Assembly (NCBI GenBank): GCA_905250125.1 | Contig: CAJNOL010000065.1 | Location: 242,765-306,764, forward strand | DNA length: 64,000 nucleotides | Source of the DNA: Rotaria sordida | Taxonomy: Eukaryota; Rotifera; Eurotatoria; Philodinida; Philodinidae | Direction of reading: 5' to 3' | Part shown: one piece after another, positions 1-10,967 of the stretch | Numbering within the stretch: position 1 is the stretch's first letter | Layout of the letters: every line of letters begins with the position of its first letter | Translations under genes and position numbers: made by a program | Notes under the pieces: generated by a model | Database searches by the model: none | The model's input: the letters and a program-made list of their open reading frames with translations, nothing else | Told to the model about the DNA's origin: nothing

Positions 1-1000
1 ATGATGTGAAAGTTTACCAAAAAAAACAACTCCCCATCAAAATTTATCATAGACTCATGTACATCCAGTTTCTTCAACGACAGACTAGAAGTGACGGGTA
101 CTAACGATAAACATAATTAGTTCTTATATTATATTTTATTTATTTCTGTCTAATCTCAACTAAAATATTCCGAATTATTTCGCATTGAAAAAGAGACATT
201 CGTAGCTACAGTAGAAGTGTTTCAAAAATTGATTCAATGTATTTTTTCATTCAGATTGACTCTTATCAAAGCAAAGGTTGTGAATCATACCTGTTCTTTC
301 ATTCGAATGGCATTAGTTTAGCCGAAAGAAAAACAAATGTCGAAAAAAGTTTATTTTGCGCTTCTCAACCAGGGTGATGAAGATATTTTATTGCATACAA
401 AAATCTGAGAGACGTATTGGTCAGCTGCGGAGAATGCACAGGTCGAGTGGATTTTTTTCTTGTTCTTTTGTATATAATTTGACAAAGTTTGACGAGCTGG
501 GCATGAATTTATAGGTTTTATTTCGATTTGACTAGTGTTTGGTTAATGAAAATCGCAAAAAAACTCGAACGACTGTATGTAGCATTTGCAATTATGCACT
601 TCCCTTTTTTTTTTATAGAAATTTTCAAATTTTGATTACGTTCTTTTTTTCAAACTTTATTAAAACGTTTTATTCTGATTCAGCATAAAAAAACTGAGTA
701 GGAAAATGTTATTTATTTAGATTTAGAATTAATAAGATTAAAAAAAAAATCTTGTCCAATATAGATAGCTCTAGAGTCCTACAGAATAAAGCTTTTTCAT
801 ACTTTAAATTCTACTCTACAGAAATATTTTTGCCCCTAACCGTGCCGTACCCTGCAATTTCCTGATTTCACTAGTTGTCAATTTTAAATTTGTCTTTACT
901 AGCTTTTAAAATACTTAACTTAATCTTTTTCAAATCTTCTTTCATAATATCAATCAATTACACACGATATTTCTGTGCCAACTGCTGAATTCTTCTTGAG

Positions 1001-1192
1001 CTATTGGTCGGGTCTGATAAAAGGGACGATGCTGAAAGTACACCAGCATTCAAGACACCATGGCTTAGCATTATTACAAAAGTCATCGCCATTCACACTA
1101 TTGAATGAACGCATATCAAATGCACAGCATCTGAAATAAGCGAATGTAATCATTGATTTATCATTCAATGAATGGAACCGTATACTTTTCAA
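1001..1192 (-). pseudogene. possible degraded hAT-type transposase fragment
   Basis: A minus-strand frame contains FDMRSFNSVNGDDF, which resembles the D-x-R-P-F-x-x-V-x-G-x-G-F block found in the N-terminal region of many hAT transposases. The rest of the frame is short and diverged and ends in a stop. Neighbouring minus frames (1161-1409, 1399-1581) could be further pieces but show no firm motif. Assignment rests on one motif recalled from the family, so it is weak. Confidence 0.25.
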
Positions 1193-1251
1193 ATATCTTT
1201 TTAATTAACATTCTCAATATTGAAGTCGCCGTTTTCTGGAGACAATTTTGA

Positions 1252-1355
1252 ACACGTTGTTGAAGGAAATTGGCTGCATTTTTTCGATTCGTATGACANN
1301 NNNNNNNNACACGTTGTTGAAGGAAATTGGCTGCATTTTTTCGATTCGTATGACA
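1252..1355. repeat. assembly gap flanked by identical 47-bp direct repeats
   Basis: Ten N fill 1299-1308. The 47 bases before the gap (1252-1298) are repeated exactly after it (1309-1355), both starting ACACGTTGTTGAAGG and ending CGTATGACA. This is the usual signature of two overlapping contig ends scaffolded with an arbitrary gap instead of being merged, so the true sequence probably has one copy. Confidence 0.9.
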
Positions 1356-2295
1356 AGATTTGTTGGCATATGTTACATTGAACGTAGGTTTCAAATGTCT
1401 ATGTATCATTTGAATTCTGAATTCTCAAGAGGCTCGAACAAAATTCACCATTCGACGATGAAACAGCTTCTTTTGTCTTAGTTGACTTCACCTCTTTCAA
1501 TGAACGTAAAGTATTTTTCTTCTTTTCATTGGTAATTTGTCGAGATAATTTAGTAGACATTGCTGTACATACACACACCACTTTTGACTCGATAGAATAA
1601 TGAAAAATCCTTATATCATCAATTCACTTTAGATGAAGCAACGTAGAAAAAGAAAAATGCATCATTACTTTATGACTCATGCGGTTTTCTAGTGTCATCT
1701 TTTCACATTGCAATACTCACATGTGTAGACATCAAAACTTAAAAGATGTCAGTATTGTCTTGGAAGGTACTTTCATTATCGAAAATTCTCTTAGCAATAT
1801 GAGGCAAACTCTAGCTTTACCTTGCAGAACTTTACCCGCTCTCACCTCACTAATTGTATGATCTGGATGTGGCACGATGAAGGCGAAACCCACACTCACA
1901 CCTTCACAAAGAGACGGAGATATAATTTTATATCTCAAAAAGTTACCTCCATTACTTTTGTCTTTTTCTGTTTCCTTTTGCATGCTGCTAGCATCCAATT
2001 GCTTGATTTTCTGACATTATTTAAAGTCTTATGCTCAGATCTTGTTTAACATATTTACAAAGTACTGATATTTGATTAGTAACAAAAAGTTTAGATGAAA
2101 TTTAATAAACAGCAAACAGCTAAGATAAACTTATTTTCATTTCTATACAAAAAAATACAATTTTCATAAATAATTCGAGTAAATATGTTAGAGTCAAAAT
2201 AATTGATCATTTTCTACACGTGCTGTAAGACGAGATAATTGTAAATGAAACAAAATATATTAAGTTTATAATAAACAAAAAAAAAAACCGAAGCA

Positions 2296-3023
2296 TTATG
2301 TTGCATGACGAAGAGCAGCCAAACGACTATTTTGTGCAGCAGCTTCTTTTTGTGCTGGTGTTGCTATTGACTGTTGAATTGTTGGAATAGCATCAAGTTG
2401 AGCACGAATATCTAAATTATTTTCATTAGCTATTTGACGTAAAAGATCTTGTACAGCTTCAGTAGGTGTACTTGTTGCCATAGCTTGATTCATTGCATCA
2501 CTCATAACTTGCTCTTTAACATCAAAATCTTCAAATGACTAAGTTTGAAAAAAATAAATAAATGCAATTTTGTTTCTTTTCTTTTTGTATCAAAAAAATA
2601 ATTCTAACTTGTTCAAATTTTTCCATAACTTTAGCTAATTCAGCTGGATTCATATCTTTATTAACATGTTCAAGCATTTTATTAACTTGTTTCATATTTT
2701 TAACCATAATACTTTGAGCATTTGCTTGTTGAACCTATAGGAAAAAAAAATGAAACTAATTTTCTTTCATTTTTTTGAATGAAATATTTTACTTTAGCAA
2801 TAACACTATCAATTCGTGAAGCCATAGTGAGAAATTGATTATGTGCTGTTCGATTTTGAATTGCTGTTTCAGCATAAATACGAGCGGTTTCAACATCACC
2901 AGATTTTTTTAATGCATCTAATGCTTTTTTTCGACTTGCTTCATATTTTTTTTCAGCTGCGGATGCTTCTCTTTCAATCATCTTTTTTGTAAATCGAAGA
3001 TTAAATTCAGCATTTGTACCCAT
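2296..3023 (-). CDS. CHMP1: charged multivesicular body protein 1 (CHMP1), ESCRT-III subunit
   Basis: Three exons on the minus strand (3023-2793, 2734-2609, 2538-2296) join in frame with GT...AG introns of 58 and 70 nt to give 199 residues, the usual CHMP1 length. The basic N-terminal helix (AEFNLRFTKKMIEREA) and the block ARIYAETAIQNR...MASRIDSV are typical of the Snf7/CHMP1 family. The C-terminus SRLAALRHAT matches the MIT-interacting motif that in known CHMP1 proteins recruits VPS4/spastin-type AAA ATPases. The expected role is membrane scission on endosomes and in cytokinesis, acting late in ESCRT-III. A Met three codons upstream (3032) is in frame. I prefer the Met at 3023 because it places the Phe-rich start of the first helix as in relatives. 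Confidence 0.93.
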
Positions 3024-3524
3024 GGATAACAAAAAATATTTAATAAAAAATATTGAGACTGAGTTTTAAGAATGAGTAATAATAAATAAACAAATAAAGA
3101 TATTTAATCTAATGAATGAATTATTTAAGAAAGAAAGTTATGGATTGGAACATATCATAGTTTTGACATACTGATAGATGGCGTTAGTTCACTTTTATAT
3201 TCATTTTTATATAAACTATTGTTATTATGAGTACAGCAGTGAGGAATTTCGATCAATTATGATTTATTTAGAAAAAAAAAGATTTAGCTTGATTCGAACG
3301 CGATAGCTAAGTGTATACTCTTCTATTTGTTAATATTTTTCCATTTAAATTTGTTTTGAAAATCCAATTTTTTGTAGAAAATGACATCATTTCAGTGCAG
3401 ACTCTTTGAAAATGATATATACAAATGTTTAATATATCTTTCTTACAATAGCAAAAGACTTATCTCTCAAGATGTCATCTTGTCTCTGTGAGTAATTGTT
3501 TACTTGCTATACATGACTCCTGAA

Positions 3525-3775
3525 TAGAAATGTGCGATACTCAGGCTTTTGGTTCCGATCCAGATCCGATCTCAGTAACTTCTTTTCTAATGGTTCCGGT
3601 CTAGAGAAAACTAGTGCAAAATTAATTTGTATCACATTTTAAAAAATTCTTCAATACTCATTTTTTTGATTTATTTAGTCGACAACTAGCACTTTTTTTG
3701 GGTCATCTCTCTTGAATTATGTTCTGATTGATTTTTTGTAGTCTCGGTCCCGCACATCTTTTACTCCTGAAATTA
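3525..3775. repeat. dispersed short inverted-repeat element, copy A
   Basis: The ends look like a degenerate inverted repeat (AAATGTGCGATACTCAGGC on the left; the reverse complement of CTCGGTCCCGCACATCTT on the right). The interior shares diverged blocks with 50115-50290 in opposite orientation, notably the complement of GATGACCCAAAAAA-GTGCTAG and of CAGAACATAATT. This suggests an old non-autonomous repeat family. Boundaries are approximate. Confidence 0.45.
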
Positions 3776-4613
3776 GCTATAAATGATTTTTATATTTCAG
3801 TGTAAATTGTTGTAGATTTTTTCAGAAAAAGAAAACCGTCGAATAAATCGAGACTATTTGAATAATATTTTGTCTCAGTTAAATATCTATTGAAAGTTTG
3901 AATAACAGAAGTTTCTTGTTTGAACCAAAGTTTTTCTATAGAAGATTTAAAACACATCAAAACGATCTTTCAATGGCATTTTCAATAGAAAAATTCGCTA
4001 TGGAAAAGTCAAAACAAGCAAAACCAACAGTCTTCTTTATAAGTGGATGTTATAAAACGTTCGCTTTTACTCATACTTTTTATTAAAGTCAATAATTAAC
4101 TATTTATGTTTATTCTCATAACATTAAGTTTTTTCATAACATTTAAAAAAAACAACTGTTGTCAATGACTATTTATTAATGAAATATAGCATGCTGAGTT
4201 TAACTTACTGTATCAACACAATTGATATTCTAGTGAATAGAGATGTATGCTGCGGTCCCAGATCAGACTTATCTACGATGATGATTTATTTATCTTTATG
4301 TTTTTTTAGTATTTTTTTCATGTTTTTCGAAATCAAACGTGATTGGAATAAGTTAATTTTATTGTTTAAATGATTGAAGATCACGTTAGTCATAGAAAAT
4401 GATGACTTACATTGCAATACTTGTATATATATATCTGTCTTTAAGCGAGCATTCAATGGGTGAACAATATAGAAAAAAAAGATGTTAAAGGATATTTTAT
4501 TTTAGTAATAATATTCATTATTGACAAATTCAATTTCTTTATTTGACCAAATGTCATTATGAGATTAAGGAAGTTTATAATGGTATTCTGAGCAGATTTA
4601 TGTCTCCATCTTA

Positions 4614-5043
4614 CAGCGGCGGATCTAGGATTTTTTTGATAGGGGGCGATTTTGATCAGATAGTGAGCTTCGAAGTTTATTAGTAGTAGTATGAACCAGA
4701 GCTTCGCGGGACGACAAAAAAATCGTCCCACCCCGTCCCATGTCTCTGCGCTTCCTTGTCCTATCCTGTCCCATCCCATTTCATTTTTCTTTCAGAGCCC
4801 CATCCCGTCCTACATCCCACGCTCTCTTGTCCCGTTCTGTCCTGTCCTGTAAGAAGTCACATCCCGTTCCACCAAATTATCAATTTTATCGCCGTGTCCC
4901 GCTTCTGGACGGGATGGGATGGGACTTGTCCCGCGGAGCTCTGATATGAACCCTATTTAATGGCTTTTCTGCTGGGAAAAATCGAAAATTGTTTTCGAAT
5001 GGGGGCGATCGCCCTAAGTGCCCTCCCCCTAAATCCGCCATTG
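4614..5043. mobile_element. non-autonomous hAT-type DNA transposon (MITE) with 8-bp target duplication
   Basis: The element begins CAGCGGCGGATCTAGGAT and ends in the reverse complement of CAATGGCGGATTTAGGGGG, terminal inverted repeats of the CAG-x-GGCGGAT type known from hAT transposons. It is flanked on both sides by the identical octamer CCATCTTA (4606-4613 and 5044-5051), the 8-bp duplication expected for hAT insertion. The 430-bp body has no transposase. About half of it (4720-4930) is a pyrimidine-rich, irregular GTCCC/ATCCC repeat. Open frames inside it are low-complexity and not taken as genes. Confidence 0.88.
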
Positions 5044-6485
5044 CCATCTTATTCACTTCTCAGACAGTATATTCCTATAAAAAGGAATTGAACTTTTTTC
5101 ACTTTAAACGACCTAAGTATATAATGTGTACAATACATTGAAGATAACCAAAACAATCCTTCCTATATTTTTCATGTTTATCTTTCTGAAAAACTTTGAA
5201 TTTTCAGCACTGCTAAGTGTTTTGTGACTATACTATACTGTTATTGTAAAAGAGTACGATGTTTTCCATACATAGTTATCTAAAAAAAAGCTCATTGAGT
5301 ATCATTGAAATAGATTACTATCAGCAAGTTAGTTGCTTAATGGTGTATTATCGCTCCAGTATTCATCTGATGTATTTAACAGAATCCATAATGTAGTATA
5401 TAAACAATAATTAAGATCCAGAAATATTAGTAATAAATCCACAAAACGATTAACATTTTCTAACATTTGTCATATCACTAATAATTACCGTTTCTTTAGT
5501 TATACTTGACGATTTTCTCCATTTAACAAACAAGGTTTCTCTGTCTAATTATCATCATAAAACATGTCTGTACGATCTGGCAAGCATCATATTTGTCATT
5601 TCAATAATTCAGTCGCAAAGATTAGGAAAAAGTATAATTATCGGCAACGTATGTAAAGTATTTATGGAAGCTCTCACAGATACAACTATTACACACGAGA
5701 AGTAAACAAAATATAATTTTTTACGACTTCACATGTTTAACACGAACACTAGTAAATATGCGACTGGATGAACTATGTTGCAGTTTTGCTGGAAAAACAA
5801 TTAGAAAATGATTAAAAATAATTTGAGCATGAAATAATTGACATATTGTGATAGATTTACATAAGACGGTATGACATATATTTGATCTTGTCAATAGAAA
5901 CAATCTAAAAAAAGAATATGAAGACTTGATATGGTTAGATCAAACACATAGTCCAAGCGAACCGTCCATGTTGTACCATAGAATAAGCCTATATCGAACT
6001 AAAACTATTGCAATGGAAGACTGATTTAAAATGAAAGGAAAAAGATGCTTACACAGACCCGAGATATAAATATAATACAAAAATTTGCTAGCAAATTTCA
6101 ATACAACAATGATTAGTATCTAGTTGTAAAAAATGAGAAGGATATCTGTTTATGTATAAAGAGACATTCAGAACATACAAAGATAACATATCATCATGGG
6201 TTCTATTAATCATAATTATAAAGAGTAAAAAAGGTTACTATCGATAAGAATAAAATATTCTTTAAAATGTGAATTCATAAAAGTTTTATGTGACATAAAA
6301 TTCCAAATACAACTATTGATAATCTTATGAAAATATTCTATTATAAGGTTGGATGCCACTTTGCATGTTAGTCAAGAAATTTTTTTTTTCATTTTTGATT
6401 TATTGATATTTAAATAAAAGTTAAATTGAATCAAAATAAAAACTTAATCGACTTTGTTTATCGAAATACAAGTTGAAACAATGGA

Positions 6486-6718
6486 CTAGAATCCTTTCAA
6501 GATTTCAGATGATTTCATTGTTTTAGCATTATCTTCGAACAGTTTATTTGTTCCAGTCAAATACCATCTAAAAAAAAAAGAAATGAGTACTTCATAAAAT
6601 AACAGTCTATTGGATAATAAGAAGAATAATGAAAATTAATAAAATTTCTTTCTTACTGATACCAATTTTCATCGGTCAATAGATTGATATAAGGCAATCG
6701 TGTTTTCAAATCACTTTT
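6486..6718 (-). pseudogene. two-exon coding-like remnant, unrecognised
   Basis: Two minus-strand segments (6718-6657 and 6567-6486) are bounded by AG acceptors and a GTAAGA donor. Spliced, they join in frame to about 47 residues ending in a stop, including LPYINLLTDENWYQWYLTGT. No upstream exon with a start could be found, so this may be the 3' end of a lost or undetected gene, or chance. I do not recognise the family. Confidence 0.25.
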
Positions 6719-7539
6719 CTTAAGATAAAAAGTGTCAATTGATGTTTAACAATGTTTCTTTTTTCAATTTCTTTAGATAGATAAATGAGTTTTATTTCAA
6801 AATCATGTAATTATCTAGTAAACATTGATTTACTTATAGCTGATTGATTTTAGTGTTTCGATCATTTTTTTGTGAAGAGTTAAACTTTCGCTTAGACTAA
6901 ATGTAGCTACATTGAACAAGCATATAATTTAAGAATCGCAGAGCATTTTTTAAACCAAGAGTTAAATTCACAATACTCTCTGCTAGAACTTATTTTGAGT
7001 AAGAGATAACATGTACTATTAATTAATAAATGTTCGGCATCGACAAATTGATTTACAACAACTCTGTAAATGACAAATAATTGATTAAAAATAATTCTTC
7101 CATACAGCTTATACATATTTCGCAAGGCTTAATGATTTGTAATTTCATATTATTGTAAATACTTTTGATATTGTCTTGAAGTTGATTTCTATTACATTTT
7201 TCTAACTTAATACCGTTTCCTATTCAATGGTATGATTTCAAAGATAATAATGATTTGATACTATCCGATCATCTTATTTTAACAATTTTTTTATTTCGTC
7301 TTCTCTCTCAATAGTTTACACGATTTAATATCTATTGATTACATAAAAAATATATTCCGATGACTGTTTTTTCTTGTATGAGAATTTACTTTTCGTCGAT
7401 TGTTTGGAAGAAAAGAAATAAGTAATCATTACGACAATCAATGTATTGTCAGAACAAAAAAAAATGATTCCAATAAATATATGAATAAACAACAAACAGA
7501 TATAGCTGATTAACTTTTTGACAGTCATTAAAAATATCT

Positions 7540-7800
7540 CAATCTAACAGCTTTCAAGAATGCTGGAGTATCAATACGACCTTTATCATAACATTGTCAT
7601 AATTTTATTAAACATTCATCTGTTATGATTTTATGTTTCCGACGTTTTGAAGTTAGAGCTCCCCATGTCATCTCGTATTCTGGCAATCGATGCTAATGAT
7701 TGTTCTTGTTGTAGCAAATCAATCACAATATAAATGTTTGATCTGGAGAGTTTGACATGTCTTTTCATACGAGAATGTTGACCTTCGAAATAATTAATTG
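7540..7800 (-). pseudogene. MULE/FLYWCH-type transposase relic (C-terminal part)
   Basis: Reading the minus strand from about 7797 gives a frame with NYFEGQHSRMKRHV and, further on, IDLLQQEQSLASIARIR. A shifted frame then gives DKGRIDTPAFLKA. This order (a xxxEGxHxxxKR block, a LLQxEQ helix, then a GxIDxxxFLxA tail) resembles the C-terminal region of MULE-type transposase proteins that often accompany FLYWCH fingers in invertebrates. Stops and a frameshift interrupt it, so it is inactive. The family assignment is from recalled pattern only. Confidence 0.45.
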
Positions 7801-8191
7801 TACATAATGTTATATTACGTTTAAAAAATGTATTAGAATTTTATTCTGACAATAGATTAATAGTCATAATGACTACTCATTTCTGTTCAATAAATTTATC
7901 TTTTAATTTACAATACGATATTACAAGAAATAAACTCTTCTGACATATTCTATTGTGTTCAAGACATATTTGTAGATAGATCATGAAATAAGTAGAACAT
8001 GTATATAACATGTGTCTTCGGCGGATGACTATTATAAAAAAGCTTTAAAATCATTTCATATAATATATATATAAAGATTCGAAAGAAATATTTCAGCGCT
8101 TTCCTTTTATTTTATCATTTTTTTCCGACCTGAAAACGTAACTTTGATAGTGTACATCTTTTTTTTCTTTTCCCGATCTCGACATACAATT

Positions 8192-9847
8192 ATGTTTACA
8201 TATAATTCTACCAATAATTGTTCACCAATATGTAATTATACTGATCCATGTAGTACAACACTTTCCTATAATAATTGTAATAACATCTGGATAAATAACA
8301 AGTTAAATAATTATCGTACATCGAATTGTTATCGTCCACTACAACAATTTTACAAAATAATATATAATCCTATGTGTAGAAATAATTCATCACATATGTG
8401 CTTTACTTGTATTTGTTGTCCATCAGAAAGATATAAAACAACAAATATGACTTATGGTAATTTTTATTATAATACTTGGACATCAACACGAAAGCATCTA
8501 CCAATTAATTATGATAGAAGCGTTTTCATACGATGCTATGATGATAATAATAATAATAATAAAATGAGATACCAATCGTTATGTAACAATCGTGTGAAAA
8601 AGTAAGAAAATTGAATAGTAAAACGAGATGTTTCATTTTTTTTTTTGCAATACATTTTCTTTCCACAAATTCTTAATGTGCATTTAATAATAGGTGATCG
8701 GAAAGTTTCCAGACAAGATGTTTGTTCACTTTTGATGCTCTAGAAAGTATTTCCGACGAATCAAAAGCTATGGGTTTGCGCTCATGCTTAGAAATTTTGT
8801 CTCAGGTTTTCTTCAAGAGCAGTGAAATAATCTTTAAAAAGCTCTAAAAATTAGTTTGAACAGAAAATTTTTGTATTTTCACTATTACGATTCCAAACTA
8901 CAACTTGAGATCTCTATTCATATATCAGCTCGTAGATTAGAAGCTACCCTACAAAATGCATTTTTTAAAGCTTTTTTTTATCTTTTGATAAGCCACTAGA
9001 ACTCGTTGCTCGGATCGGAACCTGATGGATCTAGTCATTTGAGAAATGTGTACGGTACACTAGTCATCGAATACAAAAAAAAACGGAAAAAAGTATCTCG
9101 TATCTTCGAAGTGACTATCCAATTTCGATTAAAAAATTACATTCAGAGTATCAAAGTAGGGTTCAATAGAATCTGAATCCGAAAATTTTGGACCCGACGA
9201 GTTCTACACATGGCACTTTAATTTCCGTTTTCTCTAAATACTTATTTTTGAGAAATAGACAACCATTTTACGTTGAAAGGAACTGCTTGAGTAAAAGCTA
9301 CAGTTAAGCTCAACATCACATTTTCTAGTGAAGTGTTTGCTCTACAAAATGACTGCCTCCGACAACCTTTTAGCATATCTGAAAAAGGCTTTGTAGAGTA
9401 AACAAAAACTTGTTAACTCACAGTTAAAAATAATTTTTCAGATCTTTCAAAAAGTTCGCCAAAAAATAGACACAACATTTCTAAGTCCATATTCGAAAAG
9501 AGCATCATAACTCAATAGTTTTTAATGCTTTCTAGCAGATAAAAAGTGAACAAACATCTTATCTAAAAACTTCCCGATCATTCGTTATCCTTTTTTTTAG
9601 TTGTTCCATAATTCCCAGTCAATGCGATCCTCAAGAAATTCAATGTTGGACTCAGTCAACTAGTAATATATGTTGTCCAACTGATTGTTGTAATAATCCG
9701 ACTTATATTACAACAAATTGTATAGACTATTCTAATAATGATACATGTTGTTCTCCATGTTCTCAAACGATCATTCCATCTTATTCATATCAAACTCCAT
9801 CAACAACAACAAATAAAATTTGTAACATGCAAGTTCAATGTGTGTAA
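8192..9847 (+). CDS. Cys/Asn-rich protein of unknown function, two exons
   Basis: Exon 1 (8192-8601) and exon 2 (9601-9847) join in frame across a 999-nt intron with donor GTAAGA and acceptor TTTTTTTTAG, giving 218 residues. The protein is rich in Cys, Asn, Thr and Tyr, with vicinal cysteines (ICCPTDCCNNP, TCCSPCSQ) concentrated in exon 2. I see no hydrophobic signal peptide after the chosen Met (MFTYNSTNNCS); an upstream in-frame extension without an ATG looks non-coding. The even cysteine pattern and low-complexity Asn runs suggest a structural or secreted protein, but I recognise no family. Most of the intron is an inverted-repeat element (8695-9580), which may have inserted into an originally short intron. 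Confidence 0.6.
8695..9580. mobile_element. terminal-inverted-repeat element filling the intron of the Cys-rich gene (copy 1)
   Basis: The left end TGATCGGAAAGTTTCCAGAC and the reverse complement of the right end (TGATCGGGAAGTTTTTAGAT) start imperfect inverted repeats of about 52 bp, both containing AAGATGTTTGTTCACTTTT. The 886-bp interior has no coding capacity. A diverged relative of the right half lies at about 60405-60715 inside an importin-beta intron. The target duplication is not clear, so the superfamily is uncertain; Tc1/mariner-like is possible. Confidence 0.7.
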
Positions 9848-10101
9848 CTGTGAAATAAAAAGAAAAATAACAATCAATTAGTTTTAATAAGTACAAAAAT
9901 TTTGTTGAACATTCCTAATTTTTCTTTTCATTCAATATGTCAAAAAAAAAAGACGTAACAACAATAAAGACAAAAAAGAAGGAAGTCACACTGTACACAA
10001 TGCAGAGACCACGCAGAAATTCAGTAGTATATTAAGTCTTGTTTTTTTTTAATACTTTTAAATATATATATTTATATAAAACTGTGTTTGAATCAGATTA
10101 T

Positions 10102-10967
10102 TTATGATGATGCTTGTTTAAGATAGTGATGAAATTTTGGAAACATATTCGAACGTAAAGCCATTGAATATAATTCATCTCTTTCTAATTGTCCATCGCC
10201 TATATCAAAAATTAATTTAAAAATAAATACAAAAAGAGAAAAAAAAAACGAACAAACCATCTTCATCAAACATTGAAACCATTCTATCAATCATCGTACG
10301 ACGTTGTCGTTCACGTTTTAATTGTAATGTTAATTGTTGTTCATTAGGATTTTGAAAAATCATTGCTGATTGTTGTTGTTGTTGTTGTTGTTGATTAATA
10401 AAATTTGTTTGATCATAAATATTTATAACAGCACCATTCGAATAACTCGGAATATTTTTAAGCTGTTGTTGTTGTTGTTTTTGTTGTTGAACTGGATTTG
10501 ACATACGTCGATAGACTTTATATAATGATTGAGGATACAGAGAACGATCAGTTAATTGAACCATAGCAATAGGTAAAGATGATGAAGATTGTTGAATAGA
10601 AGATAAACCACTAGATTGATTAGAATCAACTAAAAAAAAACAACAATAAACAAATATAATAAATAAAATTTATTATTATTAAATATTAACCTGATATTGG
10701 TAATGATTGAAAAATAGGTACAGCATTTGATTGAGATGTTAAAATTAAAAAAATAAATAATATTAAACGTAGTCGATTTGTTAATATTATTTTTAACTTT
10801 ATATCTTGTTCATAATTAATATGTTCATTTGAATGTAAAATTTGTCTATAATAATCATCATTATCACTACAATTATTATCTTGACATTGATCAATTTTTG
10901 TATAGTTCAATGATCGATTATTTTCATCATCAAAATTTTTTTGCATCATCATCATCATCATATACAA
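10102..10967 (-). CDS. polyQ protein with a single C-terminal EF-hand
   Basis: Three minus-strand exons (10967-10691, 10629-10258, 10199-10102) join in frame to 248 residues. The last intron splits a perfect EF-hand calcium loop: MFDEDG from exon 2 joins DGQLERDEL from exon 3, giving D-x-D-x-D-G...E spacing. Upstream are two Gln runs (CAA/CAG tracts at about 10370-10395 and 10460-10490) and a hydrophobic stretch LRLILFIFLILTSQSNA at about residues 66-82, which could be a membrane anchor or a displaced signal peptide. The start is uncertain: the first Met opens a run of Met codons made by a CAT/ATG microsatellite, and the acidic 60 residues before the hydrophobic segment are unusual for a secreted protein. 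The family is not identified. Calcium binding is inferred from the loop alone. Confidence 0.65.

Larger units (their letters stand above)
1..2295. other. non-coding stretch upstream of CHMP1
   Basis: I see no convincing gene here. The stretch is AT-rich with short homopolymers. It contains a 10-base run of N flanked by a duplicated 47-bp segment, and short open frames on the minus strand at about 1001-1998 that may be fragments of a decayed transposase. No exon chain with consistent splice sites could be built. Confidence 0.6.
3024..8191. other. long non-coding stretch with mobile-element remains
   Basis: No complete gene is visible. It holds a dispersed repeat (about 3525-3775), a complete small hAT element (4614-5043), a two-exon coding-like remnant on the minus strand (6486-6718) and a decayed MULE-like transposase segment (about 7540-7800). 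The remainder is AT-rich with no recognisable signal. Confidence 0.6.

Noticed and set aside
1732..1998. 88-residue minus-strand open frame
   Set aside because: It has no recognisable motif and no supporting splice sites, and it sits in decayed repeat-like DNA; kept only as part of the non-coding stretch.
4740..4949. Two overlapping plus-strand open frames rich in Pro, Ser, Cys and Leu
   Set aside because: They are translations of the GTCCC/ATCCC low-complexity array inside the hAT element and have no splice context or conserved motif.
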